A DNA stretch of 64,000 nt, taken from NCBI GenBank assembly GCA_011947345.1, contig JAAVTG010000618.1, forward strand, positions 62,001 through 126,000. The letters are read 5' to 3'. This DNA is from Phytophthora quininea (Eukaryota; Oomycota; Peronosporomycetes; Peronosporales; Peronosporaceae). Each line of letters opens with the position of its first letter. Positions within the stretch are counted from its first letter, which is position 1. A model generated the notes under the pieces. The model saw nothing but the letters and a program-made list of their open reading frames with translations, ran no database searches and was not told the origin of the DNA. This document shows positions 21,645-31,600 of this stretch, in pieces. A program made the translations under genes and the position numbers.

Positions 21645-22700
21645 TTATTCATCGTCTGACAAGAAATCATCGAATTCAATGTCATCTTCGTGTAGCTGGA
21701 CCCAGCCCTTCTTGACTGCAGCTTCCTGTGCTAATTGCGCGTGGTAGTACACGCAGAGTTTCTTCGGACAAAAGTCACCTTTGGACTGGAGCGCTTCCCT
21801 TCGAGGTCTCCGAACGTCGTGTCACGATCGAACTTGTGGCTGCATCCAGCAGAACCTGTCGCTGCTTCTCGTGCAGACTGTCCACTAGAAGCTGGCCAGG
21901 CAGCGAAGGATCGAGAATCTTCAGCTGGAACTAACTCGTCACTCTTCTTGTCGAAGATGAAGCAGACGCGACCATAGTCGAGTGCGTCTTTCAGCGGCTG
22001 GAACAGCAGCCTCCATTTCTCGAGCTATGCACTCCGAACTCGTTGGTCAAAGCCTCTGCTAGCAACTTTGCATAAGCCTCGGTCGTGTGGAAACGACAAG
22101 CTCCAATCAGCATCATCGGGAACTCGATATTCAACAGCATATAGCGCATCTCCGTTTCTTCATGCACCAATTTTTCGAAGCTCCTCAGCTCGCCGCATTC
22201 ATACGCTTCCATCAAGCCAGGCTTGAACCGCCATCCGGACCATGTTGCTTTCGACTGGATTGACGCATCGAATCGTCCGTGGCTCTGATGATACTCTGCC
22301 GATAGTTGGTTCAGGTGACGTTCATAGCCCTTTGTGTTGTACACCAGCACGTGGGTGTGATCCGGCTCGGGAATGTGGCAGCGACTTGGGAAAGGAAGCA
22401 CCGCGAGACCTGAGGCCCTTTCTTCCTTAGCCACTTTCGAATTGTCCAGTTCGTCGCCTTCGATGATCTTTTGAACAACAGGAGGCCCCCCCAAGACGAG
22501 TCACTTGCCGCGTTGCATTCATTCTCCACTTGGCGTCGTCGCAAGGAACAGCTTCGATTCACGGGCAGGGATGTTGTTGAATTCGAGCTCGGACAGTCTA
22601 TGTCTGAGACATAATCGCCTTTTTCAAGTCGACGACTTTTCGATGACGGCTGCTATTGACGTGGAACGCTCATAGAGGTGCTACTCGATCACAAGTTGTT
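21645..22700 (-). pseudogene. Crinkler (CRN)-like effector, broken
   Basis: From 22700 leftwards: FHVNSSRHRKVVDLKKAI resembles the ubiquitin-like CRN N-terminus (V-DLKKAI), then ESKLFLATTPSGE matches the LxLFLAK region with K replaced by T, and IPEPDHTHVLVYN resembles the end of the CRN N-terminal module (PEP...HVLV). A 300-residue C-terminal domain follows, with SHGRFDASIQSKATWSGW, GELRSFEKLVHEETEMRYML, LIGACRFHTTEAYAKLL and an acidic end EFDDFLSDDE. I do not recognise that C-terminal domain. Stops and frameshifts occur near 22610, 22520, 22000 and 21900. CRNs are translocated host-nucleus effectors; this copy is not intact. Confidence 0.5.
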
Positions 22701-22973
22701 ATCTATGTCTGCGGGTTCTGCTTCGACAAGAAGAAACTCAACAAGCTGGTGAGTTCAGCACGTGCCCGACGAATAGTCTGGAGGATGCTCGTCTGAAAAA
22801 ATTGGGGGTCCAACAACACCAACAGCGGCAATCGAAAGCTGAGAGTGGTTAACGAGTAGTCGACTTCACCGCGTACAAAATCCATCGTACCATGGTTGAA
22901 AGGTGGCAGTAATTCCAACAACCCATTCAGCTACGAGCACAAGGCAACATTCAGTCAGGCGTGCTTGGCCGCA

Positions 22974-22990
22974 GTTCATTCGTCAATCTT
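22974..22990 (+). promoter_or_regulatory. Inr/FPR core-promoter motif of S4
   Basis: GTTCATTCGTCAATCTT, ten bases before the S4 ATG at 23000, fits the oomycete Inr (YCATTYY) followed by the flanking promoter region (CAWTTT-like). Supports the start choice. Confidence 0.6.
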
Positions 22991-22999
22991 CGCTCGGCA

Positions 23000-23458
23000 A
23001 TGAACGTGTTTCTGCGTGTCCTCTGCTGCGTCGTGTCGATTCTTTTGGCCGCTTTGACGGTCGCCGTCGCTGACATGGAAGTGGTTGTCTACAGCGAGCT
23101 CAAACCTGGCGCTCGGAAATGGGTGTACGAGTTCTCAACCACCCAGCGGTGCTACACGTTTTCAAGCTGCTTTGACGGAGTTACGATCGGCGCGGACTGG
23201 TCCGGTATTGGCGGCAACACCATCGTCTTCTACTCGCAAGACCAGTGCAAAGGACAGCAGAGCGTCAACAAGAACGCCCGTAAGGACCAAGTCGTGTTCG
23301 ACTACGGAAGTGCCTCCATCGGTGCGAGATCGTTCATGGTCTGGGAAAGCGCCATGTACGCGACACGGGGGTTCACGGAAGACTGTCGGGAACGAGCTGT
23401 ATTCAACGGCACCAATTCCTCCGAGAGTTCCTACTCTGATGACATTTCATTCCCGTAG
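23000..23458 (+). CDS. Small secreted four-cysteine protein S4
   Basis: 152 aa, intact. Signal peptide MNVFLRVLCCVVSILLAALT; then TQRCYTFSSCFDGVTIGADW, IVFYSQDQCKGQQ, ARSFMVWESAM and the late Cys in FTEDCRE. Subgroup with C-x5-C shared with S1 and S5. N-glycosylation-type NGTN and NSS sites near the C-terminus. Only plus-strand member of its subgroup; convergent with S5 (37 bp between stops). The first in-frame ATG upstream (22961) lies before the Inr motif, so 23000 is preferred. Confidence 0.78.
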   Translation: MNVFLRVLCCVVSILLAALTVAVADMEVVVYSELKPGARKWVYEFSTTQRCYTFSSCFDGVTIGADWSGIGGNTIVFYSQDQCKGQQSVNKNARKDQVVFDYGSASIGARSFMVWESAMYATRGFTEDCRERAVFNGTNSSESSYSDDISFP

Positions 23459-23495
23459 GCATCTCCGTTATAATCTGAAGTCGACGTAATAAACT

Positions 23496-23918
23496 TCAAG
23501 CCTCGGTTGTATTGGTAACATTGACTTTCACTCGTTCGGTGGACTCGCAGGCGTTCGCGTACGACGTTGGTGTGTCGCCAATCTTGCTCCACAGCATGAA
23601 CGACGACACTGCGCTGGAGAGATTGTACTTGTAGAACAGTACTGAGTGCGTCGGAGTTGGTTCGGCAAGGTAGGAGCCGCTGCAGCGAGTGTCCTTGTAA
23701 AAGACGATCCTAATCCCATTGGCATCTTTCCAACTGGCCAAACTCGCCTTGTCGTTGAAGCAGTCCGTGATCGTGTAGCATCGTTGGGTCGTGTTCGAGA
23801 ACTTGACTCGCCACGGGTCTTCCATCGTGATGCCGTGGTTGAGAATCATCTCCCCACCATTCCAGAGTGAAGTCAAAGCGAGGAGCAAAACGACGGCGAA
23901 GAAGTAGGTGGTGGTCAT
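23496..23918 (-). CDS. Small secreted four-cysteine protein S5
   Basis: 140 aa, intact. Signal peptide with core FFAVVLLLALTSL. Family motifs: TQRCYTITDCFNDKASLASW, IRIVFYKDTRCSGSYL, AVSSFMLWSKIG and a fourth Cys in ANACEST. Two NTT glycosylation-type sites at the C-terminus plus NLS. Immediately downstream of membrane paralogue C on the same strand: copy C stop is 57 bp beyond the S5 ATG, so the two are tandem. Confidence 0.78.
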   Translation of the reverse strand: MTTTYFFAVVLLLALTSLWNGGEMILNHGITMEDPWRVKFSNTTQRCYTITDCFNDKASLASWKDANGIRIVFYKDTRCSGSYLAEPTPTHSVLFYKYNLSSAVSSFMLWSKIGDTPTSYANACESTERVKVNVTNTTEA

Positions 23919-23925
23919 CTTGGAT

Positions 23926-23943
23926 GGAACTTGAGGAATGAGG
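23926..23943 (-). promoter_or_regulatory. Inr/FPR core-promoter motif of S5
   Basis: On the minus strand CCTCATTCCTCAAGTTCC, 7 bases before the S5 ATG, close to the oomycete Inr-FPR consensus. It lies only about 33 bp past the stop of paralogue C. Confidence 0.55.
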
Positions 23944-23975
23944 TCGAAATATCGCGAGGCCGAATAGTGGTGATA

Positions 23976-25774
23976 CTAGGTAGCTTCATTACCTTTCGAC
24001 AGCCAAGCAAAGCGGAAACTGTAGTCATACCCTGCAAATCTCGGGCTAGAACTTGGTAGACAGTGAAACTTGTGCGTTACGAACCTGAATGAGGCAACGA
24101 AGTCTGGACGCGAGACTAGTCTGGACCCAGTCGAACTGCTTCTCCAACACAAACGCCAGCTGTCGAACCGGAGAAATCCCCAGCATTCGCTGTAGAATCT
24201 GAAACAAAAGTAACAGCGAGATGATCTGAAGCAAGCAGTAGAAGAGCACATTCTGCAGCGTATGGAAAAGTCGATCTTGGTCCACATGATCAAAGACGGG
24301 GTAATCCTGGCGATCGGGAAGTCGAAACGCAGCAAACAAGTAAATCGCTGAAGGAAAATCAAGTTAGCAGACAGCAAATACCCCAGCAATATTTCGACAT
24401 CTTACAGAAGACGACAGGAATGATCACTTCGACGTAGTTCAAGAGGATCAAAAATTCTGCCATGTAGAGAAGTCGCCTTACTTTCGCCGCGTACTGCTTA
24501 GTGGCAGATATCTTTGACTGGTTTGCTGTCGATATCGGCATGACTGCAACAGGGTTGTTAACTCCAAGTTTCACACTCGACGGTCTTTTGGAGCTCAGCT
24601 CAACACAAGTGGAAGCAGACTCTTCTAGCTGTAGGATCCTCCCCAGCGTGGCCGACCCATGATGCTCCTTAGTAGCACTCCACTTGCGCCCCTTATCAAT
24701 TTGTCGCTCAAGTTTCTCCACTCCACGACGGGCAAAATTCAAATCGTGTAAGGAAATGGTGACCATCAGAACGTCAGCAGATACCATCACAAACGACGTC
24801 AAGATCGAAGGTGCACTCTGCATGCAGTAGGAAATAAACAGCGCGTTGAACAGCTCGGCATTAAAGACCACAATTTCAGCTTTTCATCGTGTAGATGCAC
24901 AACAACTCGAGCGAACAAATTCCTCATGAAAAGTTTAATCACTGCCAGCAGCAACGCGAAGGTCATTTGTCCCTCACTCGACAGCGACCGGAAGATGTAC
25001 AAGTAAATGGGGTACACAGACGCGATGAACGCATCGCTCACCGACAGCATCAACATGTCGACTACCATGAGAAGTGACCCTGTGCCGTATGCTCGACTGA
25101 GTTGTACAAAGCAAATTGAGAACTGTTTGATTTACGAAGTGCGTCGGAGACGCCTGAAGCTACTTACGAATGCGTGTGATCCCGAAGCTGCTCTGGGTTC
25201 TGCTTTGGCGCTGATTCTGGGTTCTGCATGGCTTCTGGGTTCTGAGTTGCCGACGGCGGGATACGACACCCTGGGACGCTCTTTATCTGCTTCCCCACTG
25301 AACAGCCAACGAGATCGAGACGAACAAAAGCCACGCTGGCGAAACTGTTAGTACGGAGAATGGAAGAGGGAAGCCAACAGCAAGATTTAGTCCGTAGACG
25401 ACTGCGACGGTCAACGCAGCCACAACAACCGAGTCTCGGACGGCGTATGTGATGGGATATTTCAGTCGTTTGGCTCCCGTTCGGAACTGGTGGATCCCGA
25501 AGAAAGTAAACACCAAGAAGGAATAGTACTCACGCACGAGGAACACTTTGTTGGCTTCTAAACCAGCGTTTGGGTCGGCAAGAGGGATGGCATCAGGGAG
25601 TAAAGTCACTGCCAAGCACGGGATCGGAGTCGCCAACAGAACTGCAAGCACGCGAAGTCGACTGGACTCCGTTGCATACTTCGTAAGATGTAGAACACAT
25701 TCTTGAGAGTAGGATCCGTGCAGCTCCACTTGAGTCGCCTCCCAGAGTTTGACGAGAACGCGACGCATGATCAC
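23976..25774 (-). CDS. Multi-pass membrane protein, paralogue C (frameshifted)
   Basis: Starts at 25774 (MIMRRVLVKLWEATQVELHG). Blocks match copies A and B: LRVLAVLLATPIPC, IHQFRTGAKRLKYPITYAVR, IKLFMRNLFARVVVHLHDE, FISYCMQSAPSILTS, RRLLYMAEFLILLNYVEVI, LQIISLLLLFQILQRML and IRQ-like VRQLAFVLEKQFDW, ending SKGNEAT. It differs in carrying about 30 extra residues with a QNPE repeat plus an extra intron (25097-25167) between VQWG and MVVDML. Frameshifts at about 25300 (run of A) and 24855. The last intron's donor is not clear. The linker before YMAEF is Ser/Thr-rich. Probably a real gene with errors or early decay. Confidence 0.7.
24348..24405 (-). other. Intron in membrane paralogue C (conserved position)
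   Basis: Minus strand GTAAGATGTC...CCTTCAG, 58 nt, splitting a Ser codon (VVF-S-IYLFAAF). Same place as intron 1 of copy A. Confidence 0.75.
25097..25167 (-). other. Extra intron unique to paralogue C
   Basis: Minus strand GTAAGTAGCT...ACAACTCAG, 71 nt. Splicing joins ...RDHTHS in frame to RAYGTGSLLMVVDML. Absent from copies A and B. Confidence 0.6.
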
Positions 25775-26041
25775 AAATGAATAACTGCGGATCGGCAGAC
25801 TTTGAGAAATAACTATTCATGGGTAGAAGAAATACACAACAAATGAACACGTTACAGATTGACAACCAACATAACAACAACAAAGTTTGTCACCCCAATC
25901 GCACGGTGGGAATTCACCATCCAGTACTTGCCGGCTCGAACGATGACATCCCTTTGGCTTCGATAGTTATGACCTCAGTCAGATCCACCTTTCTGCTCAT
26001 CGATGGCATTCTTCAATTGTCTTGCATCGGCATCGACTCCA

Positions 26042-26484
26042 ATGGCTTCCAGACCGACAACGCTAGTGCTTCTTCTCTGGTTGATGACGATCGACTTCAC
26101 AACTGCGTGGTCGGGCACCGTGACTTTCTACAACAACCGATGGCACGACAAGTCCGGCGGCACGTACACGTACACGATCACCCAGTCCCAGCAGTGCATC
26201 AACCTAAGCTGCTACAACGACCGAGCTACGTCTGTCAAGTGGCACAACTTGGTGGAGTGGGGGCTTTCGACGGCAAATCCCGCATCGCCTTCTACAAGGA
26301 CTCCAACTGCAAGGGCAAGAGTGCCGACTGGGTGATCAAAGACCCGGTAGACGGACCTCCTGGCAACTTTTTCCTGGACGGTTTGGACGACGCGATCTCG
26401 TCCTTCATGATCTGGCAGTACAGCAAAGACGTGTGGGGCACGTCGCTGCCGTGTCCGTGGGATTTCCAGTGCTGTCTGGGATAA
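26042..26484 (+). CDS. Small secreted four-cysteine protein S6 (one frameshift)
   Basis: Signal peptide TTLVLLLWLMTIDFTTA, then WSGTVTFYNNRWHD, QQCINLSCYNDRATSVKWHN; at about 26250 (tggtggagtggggg) the frame shifts by one and continues FDGKSRIAFYKDSNCKGKSADW, DAISSFMIWQYSK and LPCPWDFQCCLG. Subgroup with S2 and S3 (C-x4-C and CPW). The G-run makes a base-call error plausible. The upstream in-frame ATG at 26003 would add 13 residues before the signal sequence; 26042 is preferred. Confidence 0.68.
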
Positions 26485-26555
26485 TTCACGATCAAGTCGA
26501 CACAGTCTAGCAAACAGAAGAATTAATTCATAACATGCAGGACCAAGTTAAAATC

Positions 26556-27716
26556 CTACGCTGCTGTGGCGTCCGCGTGGCGCACCTGTTTGCCGTCCAA
26601 AGCTTCGCCGATCCATTGAGAGATGTGCGCAGCCATATCACGCGTGCCATTGGTCTCCATCATGAAGGCGTGAGCTTGCGGCACAACGCGGTGTTGCGCA
26701 CTCGGGAACCGAACCTGATAGTCCTGCATGAACTCTGCAGGCACCCACTCGTCCACCGTCGAGTACACGAACAGGGTCTTGTCTTCGTGGCGTGATACAG
26801 CTTCCACATCCAGCTCAGCGACTTCCTTCATCTCGTCTGCAGCCATTCCCAAAACATTGTGCATGACCGTCGAATTGACAAGACATAGCGACGCCAATTG
26901 CAACGTCTCGGAGGTTTTGGCTCCAAGCACGCCACGTACAATCCAGCGACGCATCGCCACCGGCACGAGATACTCCACAGCCCCAACGAGTGTCACTCCA
27001 CGCTCGAAGTTGCGAAACAGCGGCATCATCTGCTTGCCCTTTGGGGACAGCGCCATGTGCATGATCGTGGGTTGCATGAACACCATCCTCTTGATCTGCT
27101 GCGGGAAGTTTTTGGCCATGTCCAGCACAAAGTAGCTGCCGATCGAGTGTCCGATCAGCACCAGCTTGAGGTCTGGGTCTTGTCGTAGTCGACTCTTGAT
27201 GTAGTTGATCTTGTGCGCCAACTGCTGCTGCAGACTGTACGTCTGGCAGTTGTTCTTCCACGGCATGAAGTGGCCTGCGTGGGACAGACAACGCACTTCG
27301 TGTTGGCGTCCGTGGGTCTGGACGAGCTGCTGCATCAATGGGAGATAGAAGTAGGGCACGCCAGGATTGCCAGGGACGACCAGCACCAGCGTCGTCTCCC
27401 CAGAGGCTGCTGGCTCCATTGGGTAGTACACCAGCGAGCCTTCTTGAGTTCCGTCGTCAGCTACGACGTTCCATTCCTCGGCTGGAGGCGCCACCGGACT
27501 GGGGGACACTGTGGTGTCTTTGTTTGAAGGGTCGAACGCGGTCGTCAACTGGTCGGTGAGCTGTCGGTGCAGCTGCAGCTGGTGCAGGTGGCGGCGGCGG
27601 CGGTGGTAGACCAGTCGAGCGAGAGCGATCGCCACCAGCGGAGCTAGAACGCTATGACGCTGCGCGTGCTGCTTGACGGACTCGAGGAACTCGACGACTG
27701 CCGGAGGCAACACCAT
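26556..27716 (-). CDS. LDAH: Lipid-droplet-associated hydrolase (alpha/beta hydrolase)
   Basis: 386 aa, intact. Alpha/beta-hydrolase with the LDAH signature: oxyanion segment VVPGNPGVPYFYLPLM (about residues 113-128), nucleophile elbow GHSIGSY (Ser about 191), acid in STVDEWVP and His in PQAHAFMMET. LDAH proteins sit on lipid droplets and influence sterol and neutral-lipid turnover; the true substrate is debated. The N-terminal hydrophobic/basic segment (LAPLVAIALARLVYHRRRR) may serve for membrane or droplet association; it is longer than in animal LDAH. Start 27716 is chosen; an in-frame ATG at 27773 would add 19 residues with no support. No introns or damage, so it is one of few clean housekeeping-type genes here. 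Confidence 0.85.
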   Translation of the reverse strand: MVLPPAVVEFLESVKQHAQRHSVLAPLVAIALARLVYHRRRRHLHQLQLHRQLTDQLTTAFDPSNKDTTVSPSPVAPPAEEWNVVADDGTQEGSLVYYPMEPAASGETTLVLVVPGNPGVPYFYLPLMQQLVQTHGRQHEVRCLSHAGHFMPWKNNCQTYSLQQQLAHKINYIKSRLRQDPDLKLVLIGHSIGSYFVLDMAKNFPQQIKRMVFMQPTIMHMALSPKGKQMMPLFRNFERGVTLVGAVEYLVPVAMRRWIVRGVLGAKTSETLQLASLCLVNSTVMHNVLGMAADEMKEVAELDVEAVSRHEDKTLFVYSTVDEWVPAEFMQDYQVRFPSAQHRVVPQAHAFMMETNGTRDMAAHISQWIGEALDGKQVRHADATAA

Positions 27717-28330
27717 CTTATTCTGAAGTGGTGATGGATATCTGTCAAATGGAGGGTAATCAGCGGGGAACAATAAAAGGTGCTCGAATGTTTTGAAAAG
27801 TGCTCATCTAAATTGGCTGTAGACAGCATATAATAGTTTAAATGCAAACTATTTGAGCACACTTTATTGTTTCCTTATAGAACTTTTGTTGACTCGACTT
27901 CTTCCATAAGTTCAAGACATGGACGACGGCTGGAAGAGCTCGCGCGACGCGCTCTCGACGCCGTTAGAACACCGCCCGACTGGATTGAAGACAATGATGA
28001 TGGAGGAGACACTGTCTGCTCTACGTGTGCTGCAGGAATCGTCTCGAATCGCTTTAGATGCGGAGCACGAGGAGGCCGAACGCGTCCATTCTGCGATGTG
28101 CGGACTTTTGGCGATAGTTCACAGACAAATTCGGGCGCTGTCCCAGGAAGTTGGAGTGTCCGACCAAGTGGAAAATGAAGAGAAGAGCAGTGTAAATAGC
28201 GACATACTGACAGAGGCGACGAAGGTGTTCTCCTATTGGCGTGGAGAGCATCTGAAGAAGGCCCTTCCGATGAAGTTTTGGTTGCTGTGGGTCGAGTTGG
28301 GCTGCTCTGTGGAGGCATTAAAAGTGTCAG

Positions 28331-28668
28331 TATTGGAATGAACCTGGTAGGACAGTGTATGATCTCAATACAGTGTATTTAGTCTTTATCTCTCTATCTG
28401 ATGCCTATGCTCAAGACGTGCTCAGTCTGAGGCAAAGAGGAAGTGAGGACGACCTCGGACTGCGTCCTCGGCGTCTCACCCTCTATTGCCTTCGGTCCTC
28501 ATCGCACCATTGATTGGCAGGGATCTCTCTACCTTATCCGGCAGCTGTGCTCCGGATATCCCCTTGTACTTGCTACTCAAAATATATCGCTTTAACAAGG
28601 ATTCAAATTCATTGGTCTTTTCTGCTCTTTGGCTGTCAGGCTACTGCCTGGATGACCTCTACTCAACA
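28331..28668 (-). repeat. Copia 3' LTR
   Basis: 338 bp, same as 33432-33769 except for the terminal TA (TG in the other copy) and one G/A difference near 28402. Confidence 0.92.
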
Positions 28669-28674
28669 CTCCCA

Positions 28675-31600
28675 CTAAGTACTAGGGGACAGCTTTAGAT
28701 CCCTGACTCCTAGTTTCTCTCTTAGCTTTAGAAATTGAGTTGTTGGCAATGCCTTTGTGAGAATATCGGCTGTCATCTCGGTTGTTGAACAATACGCAAT
28801 TTTAAGCCTGCCTAGCTCAACAAGATCCCGCGTGAAGAGGTATCGAATCGCAATATGCTTGTTGGCTTTATGATTTCCTGGATTTCTCGCGATGCTGATG
28901 GCTGCGTTACTGTCGCACCACACTTGCACCGGCACCTTTGTGGAAAGCCCATTTCTCGAAGGAGATGCCATAGCCACTCACTCTCTTTGGCTCCTTCACT
29001 TAGTGCGATGAGTTCTGCTTCAGCAGTCGAAAGCGATACGCTTCCTTGTTTGCTACTACACCATGACACACTGGTACCCGCCATCTGAATCACGTACCCA
29101 GTTACAGATTTACGTTCTTTTGGTTGAGACGCGAAGCTCGCGTCTGTGTACACTTCGTAAGTCACGTTTCTTGTTTTCCCATCTAGAAACAGACCGTACG
29201 TCGACGTTCCTTTCAAGTATTTGAGTACTCGCCTAGCTGCATCCCAGTGCGTGCGATTATAGCAGGATAGAAATTTGCTCAGCTCTCGAACTGCGTTAGC
29301 AATGTCCGGTCTTGTCCCACGGACTAAGTATTGGAGTGATCCAACAACTCCTCTATAATCAAATGGCTGCGCAGCAATCTGTGCTGCTGTCATTTTTGTC
29401 TCTTGTTCAAGTGTAAGACCTGGCACTTGTGGTGTCAGTGCTGGTGAACTACTAACCATTTTGTACTTTGCTATCAATTCTGCAATGTACTTCCGCTGTG
29501 AAATCATCATCACGCGTTGGTCTCGGTTTCGGTGTACCTCCATCTTTAAGATATAATGGATGTCCCCAAGGTCTTTCATTTTGAACCTTCTTGATAGTTC
29601 AGCTTTCAGCTTATTGATGAGTTTCATGTTTCGTGACATAATTGTAAGGTCGTCGACATACACCACAACAATCAGCCATTCATCTCCCACTTTTTGCACG
29701 TAGATACAAAACTCTTTGTGACAGCGGACAAAACCCATCGATGTCAAGAAGGTATGAAGGACTCTATACCAGATTCTGCGGGCCTGTTTTAGGCCATAAA
29801 TACTCTTAAGAAGTTCACAGACCATATACTCTTGGCCTCGCTTCGCAAAGCCGTAAGGCTGTCTCATGTAAATTTTCTGTTCCCCTTCCATGGCGCCATT
29901 GAGAAACGCTGTATGGACATCCATCTGATGAATATGACAGTCCATTATGGTTCCTATTGCCAGTACAAGGCGCAACGACTCAAACCGAGCCACCGGTGCA
30001 TAGACTTCGTCACAATCAACCCCAAATTCCTGGTAGTTGCCTTGCGCAACAAGTCTGGCCTTAAACCGCTCGACAGTCCCGTCGGCATTATATTTAACCA
30101 CCAGTACCCAATGACAGGGTAGTGCCTTGCGTCCGTGTGGCAGGTGTACTAATCTCCATGTCCCATTTTCGATGAGAGAGTCATATTCAAGTTCAAGAGC
30201 CCTTTTCCATTGCTCTCGATGGGGTCCACTCAGGGCTTCCTTAATGGAGCGTGGCGTGGGGACCTGGTTCTCAAGGATATCATGTGCGGCAGCATTGTCA
30301 AGCGCCGCCTGAAAGCACTGATAGTCCTGATATCTCTTCGGTTTCTTGGTTTCTCGACGTGGTCGTGGCTCTCGACTAGAGGTCTCTAGTAAGCCTGTAC
30401 GTCTTCTCTTGTTTGATGCTCCCACTGCTGGGGCATTCTCCACCACAGGCAATTGGTCTCCCACTGCTGTAGTATGCTCCATCACAGGCGATTGGTCTCC
30501 CACTGCTGTAGTATGCTTGCTTGTTGCAGATGTTTGATCTCTCACTGCATCGGGTGTCTCGCTCGATGCAGATTTGGAAGTGAGCTCAACCTCTTCATCT
30601 CCAAATGCTTTCTTCACGATGGTGGCGACATTGTTGGTGTCGAACAGCACATCCCGTGAGAGAATATGTTTGTTGTTATAGATGTCCCATAGTCTAAACC
30701 CTTTCGACTCGTCGGATATACCAAGAAATCGGCATTTTAGTGCCCGTGCAGATAGTTTCTGGTCTTTACGTAGTACTGTTGGTATATGGGCAAAGCACAC
30801 ACTTCCCCAGACGGGTAGTTCCTTCACGTTGGGGGTTTCCGTGCACCATCTCGTACGGTGTTTTGTACTTCAACCGACGCATAGGTGTTCTATTCTGCAC
30901 ATATGTCATGTACATCAAAGCTTCAGGCCACCAACGGTGCTCCATCTCAGCGTCTTTGAGTGCACAGCGAACCCGATCCAATTTACTTTGATGATCTCTT
31001 TCAGCCGCTCCATTCTCTTCTGGGCTGTATGCATTTGACTTCTGAAAGACAATGCCCTTTCCTTTGCAGAATTCTTTGAAGGCCGTGTTGACAAACTCCG
31101 TTCCTCCATCAGACCGAATCCGGCGAGTTGTAAACCGTCCTTCGCGCTCTATTTGAAGAAGGAGTTCTTTTACTTTCTCATTAACCTCCTTCTTGTTCCG
31201 AAGGACGTACGTCCAGCGCCATGATGTGTTGTCATCGATTATACTCAGGAAGTACTTAATGGTACCAATGCTTCCGTAAATTCCAAATGTCTTCATTGGA
31301 CCATTGGTGTCCATGTGGATTGTACTAATGGGCCTTGTGTCCCTTGATCCTTTTGTATTCCGATAAGATCGCCTCTTTTTCTTCATTTCGGCACATGTCG
31401 TACAGAAGAATGGAGCTTGCCTTAGTAGCTTAGCTGGTAGAGATGGCATCCCACTTACAATGCTTTTACTAAGCATTGTGATCACCATGTCTCGGTTTAA
31501 ATGTCCAAGTTTTACATGCCATTCCTTTAAAATTGTTTCTGGTTTACTCATTCCAGAAATGACTAGTGGTTGGCAAGATTGCTGCTTTACCGCATTGCAT

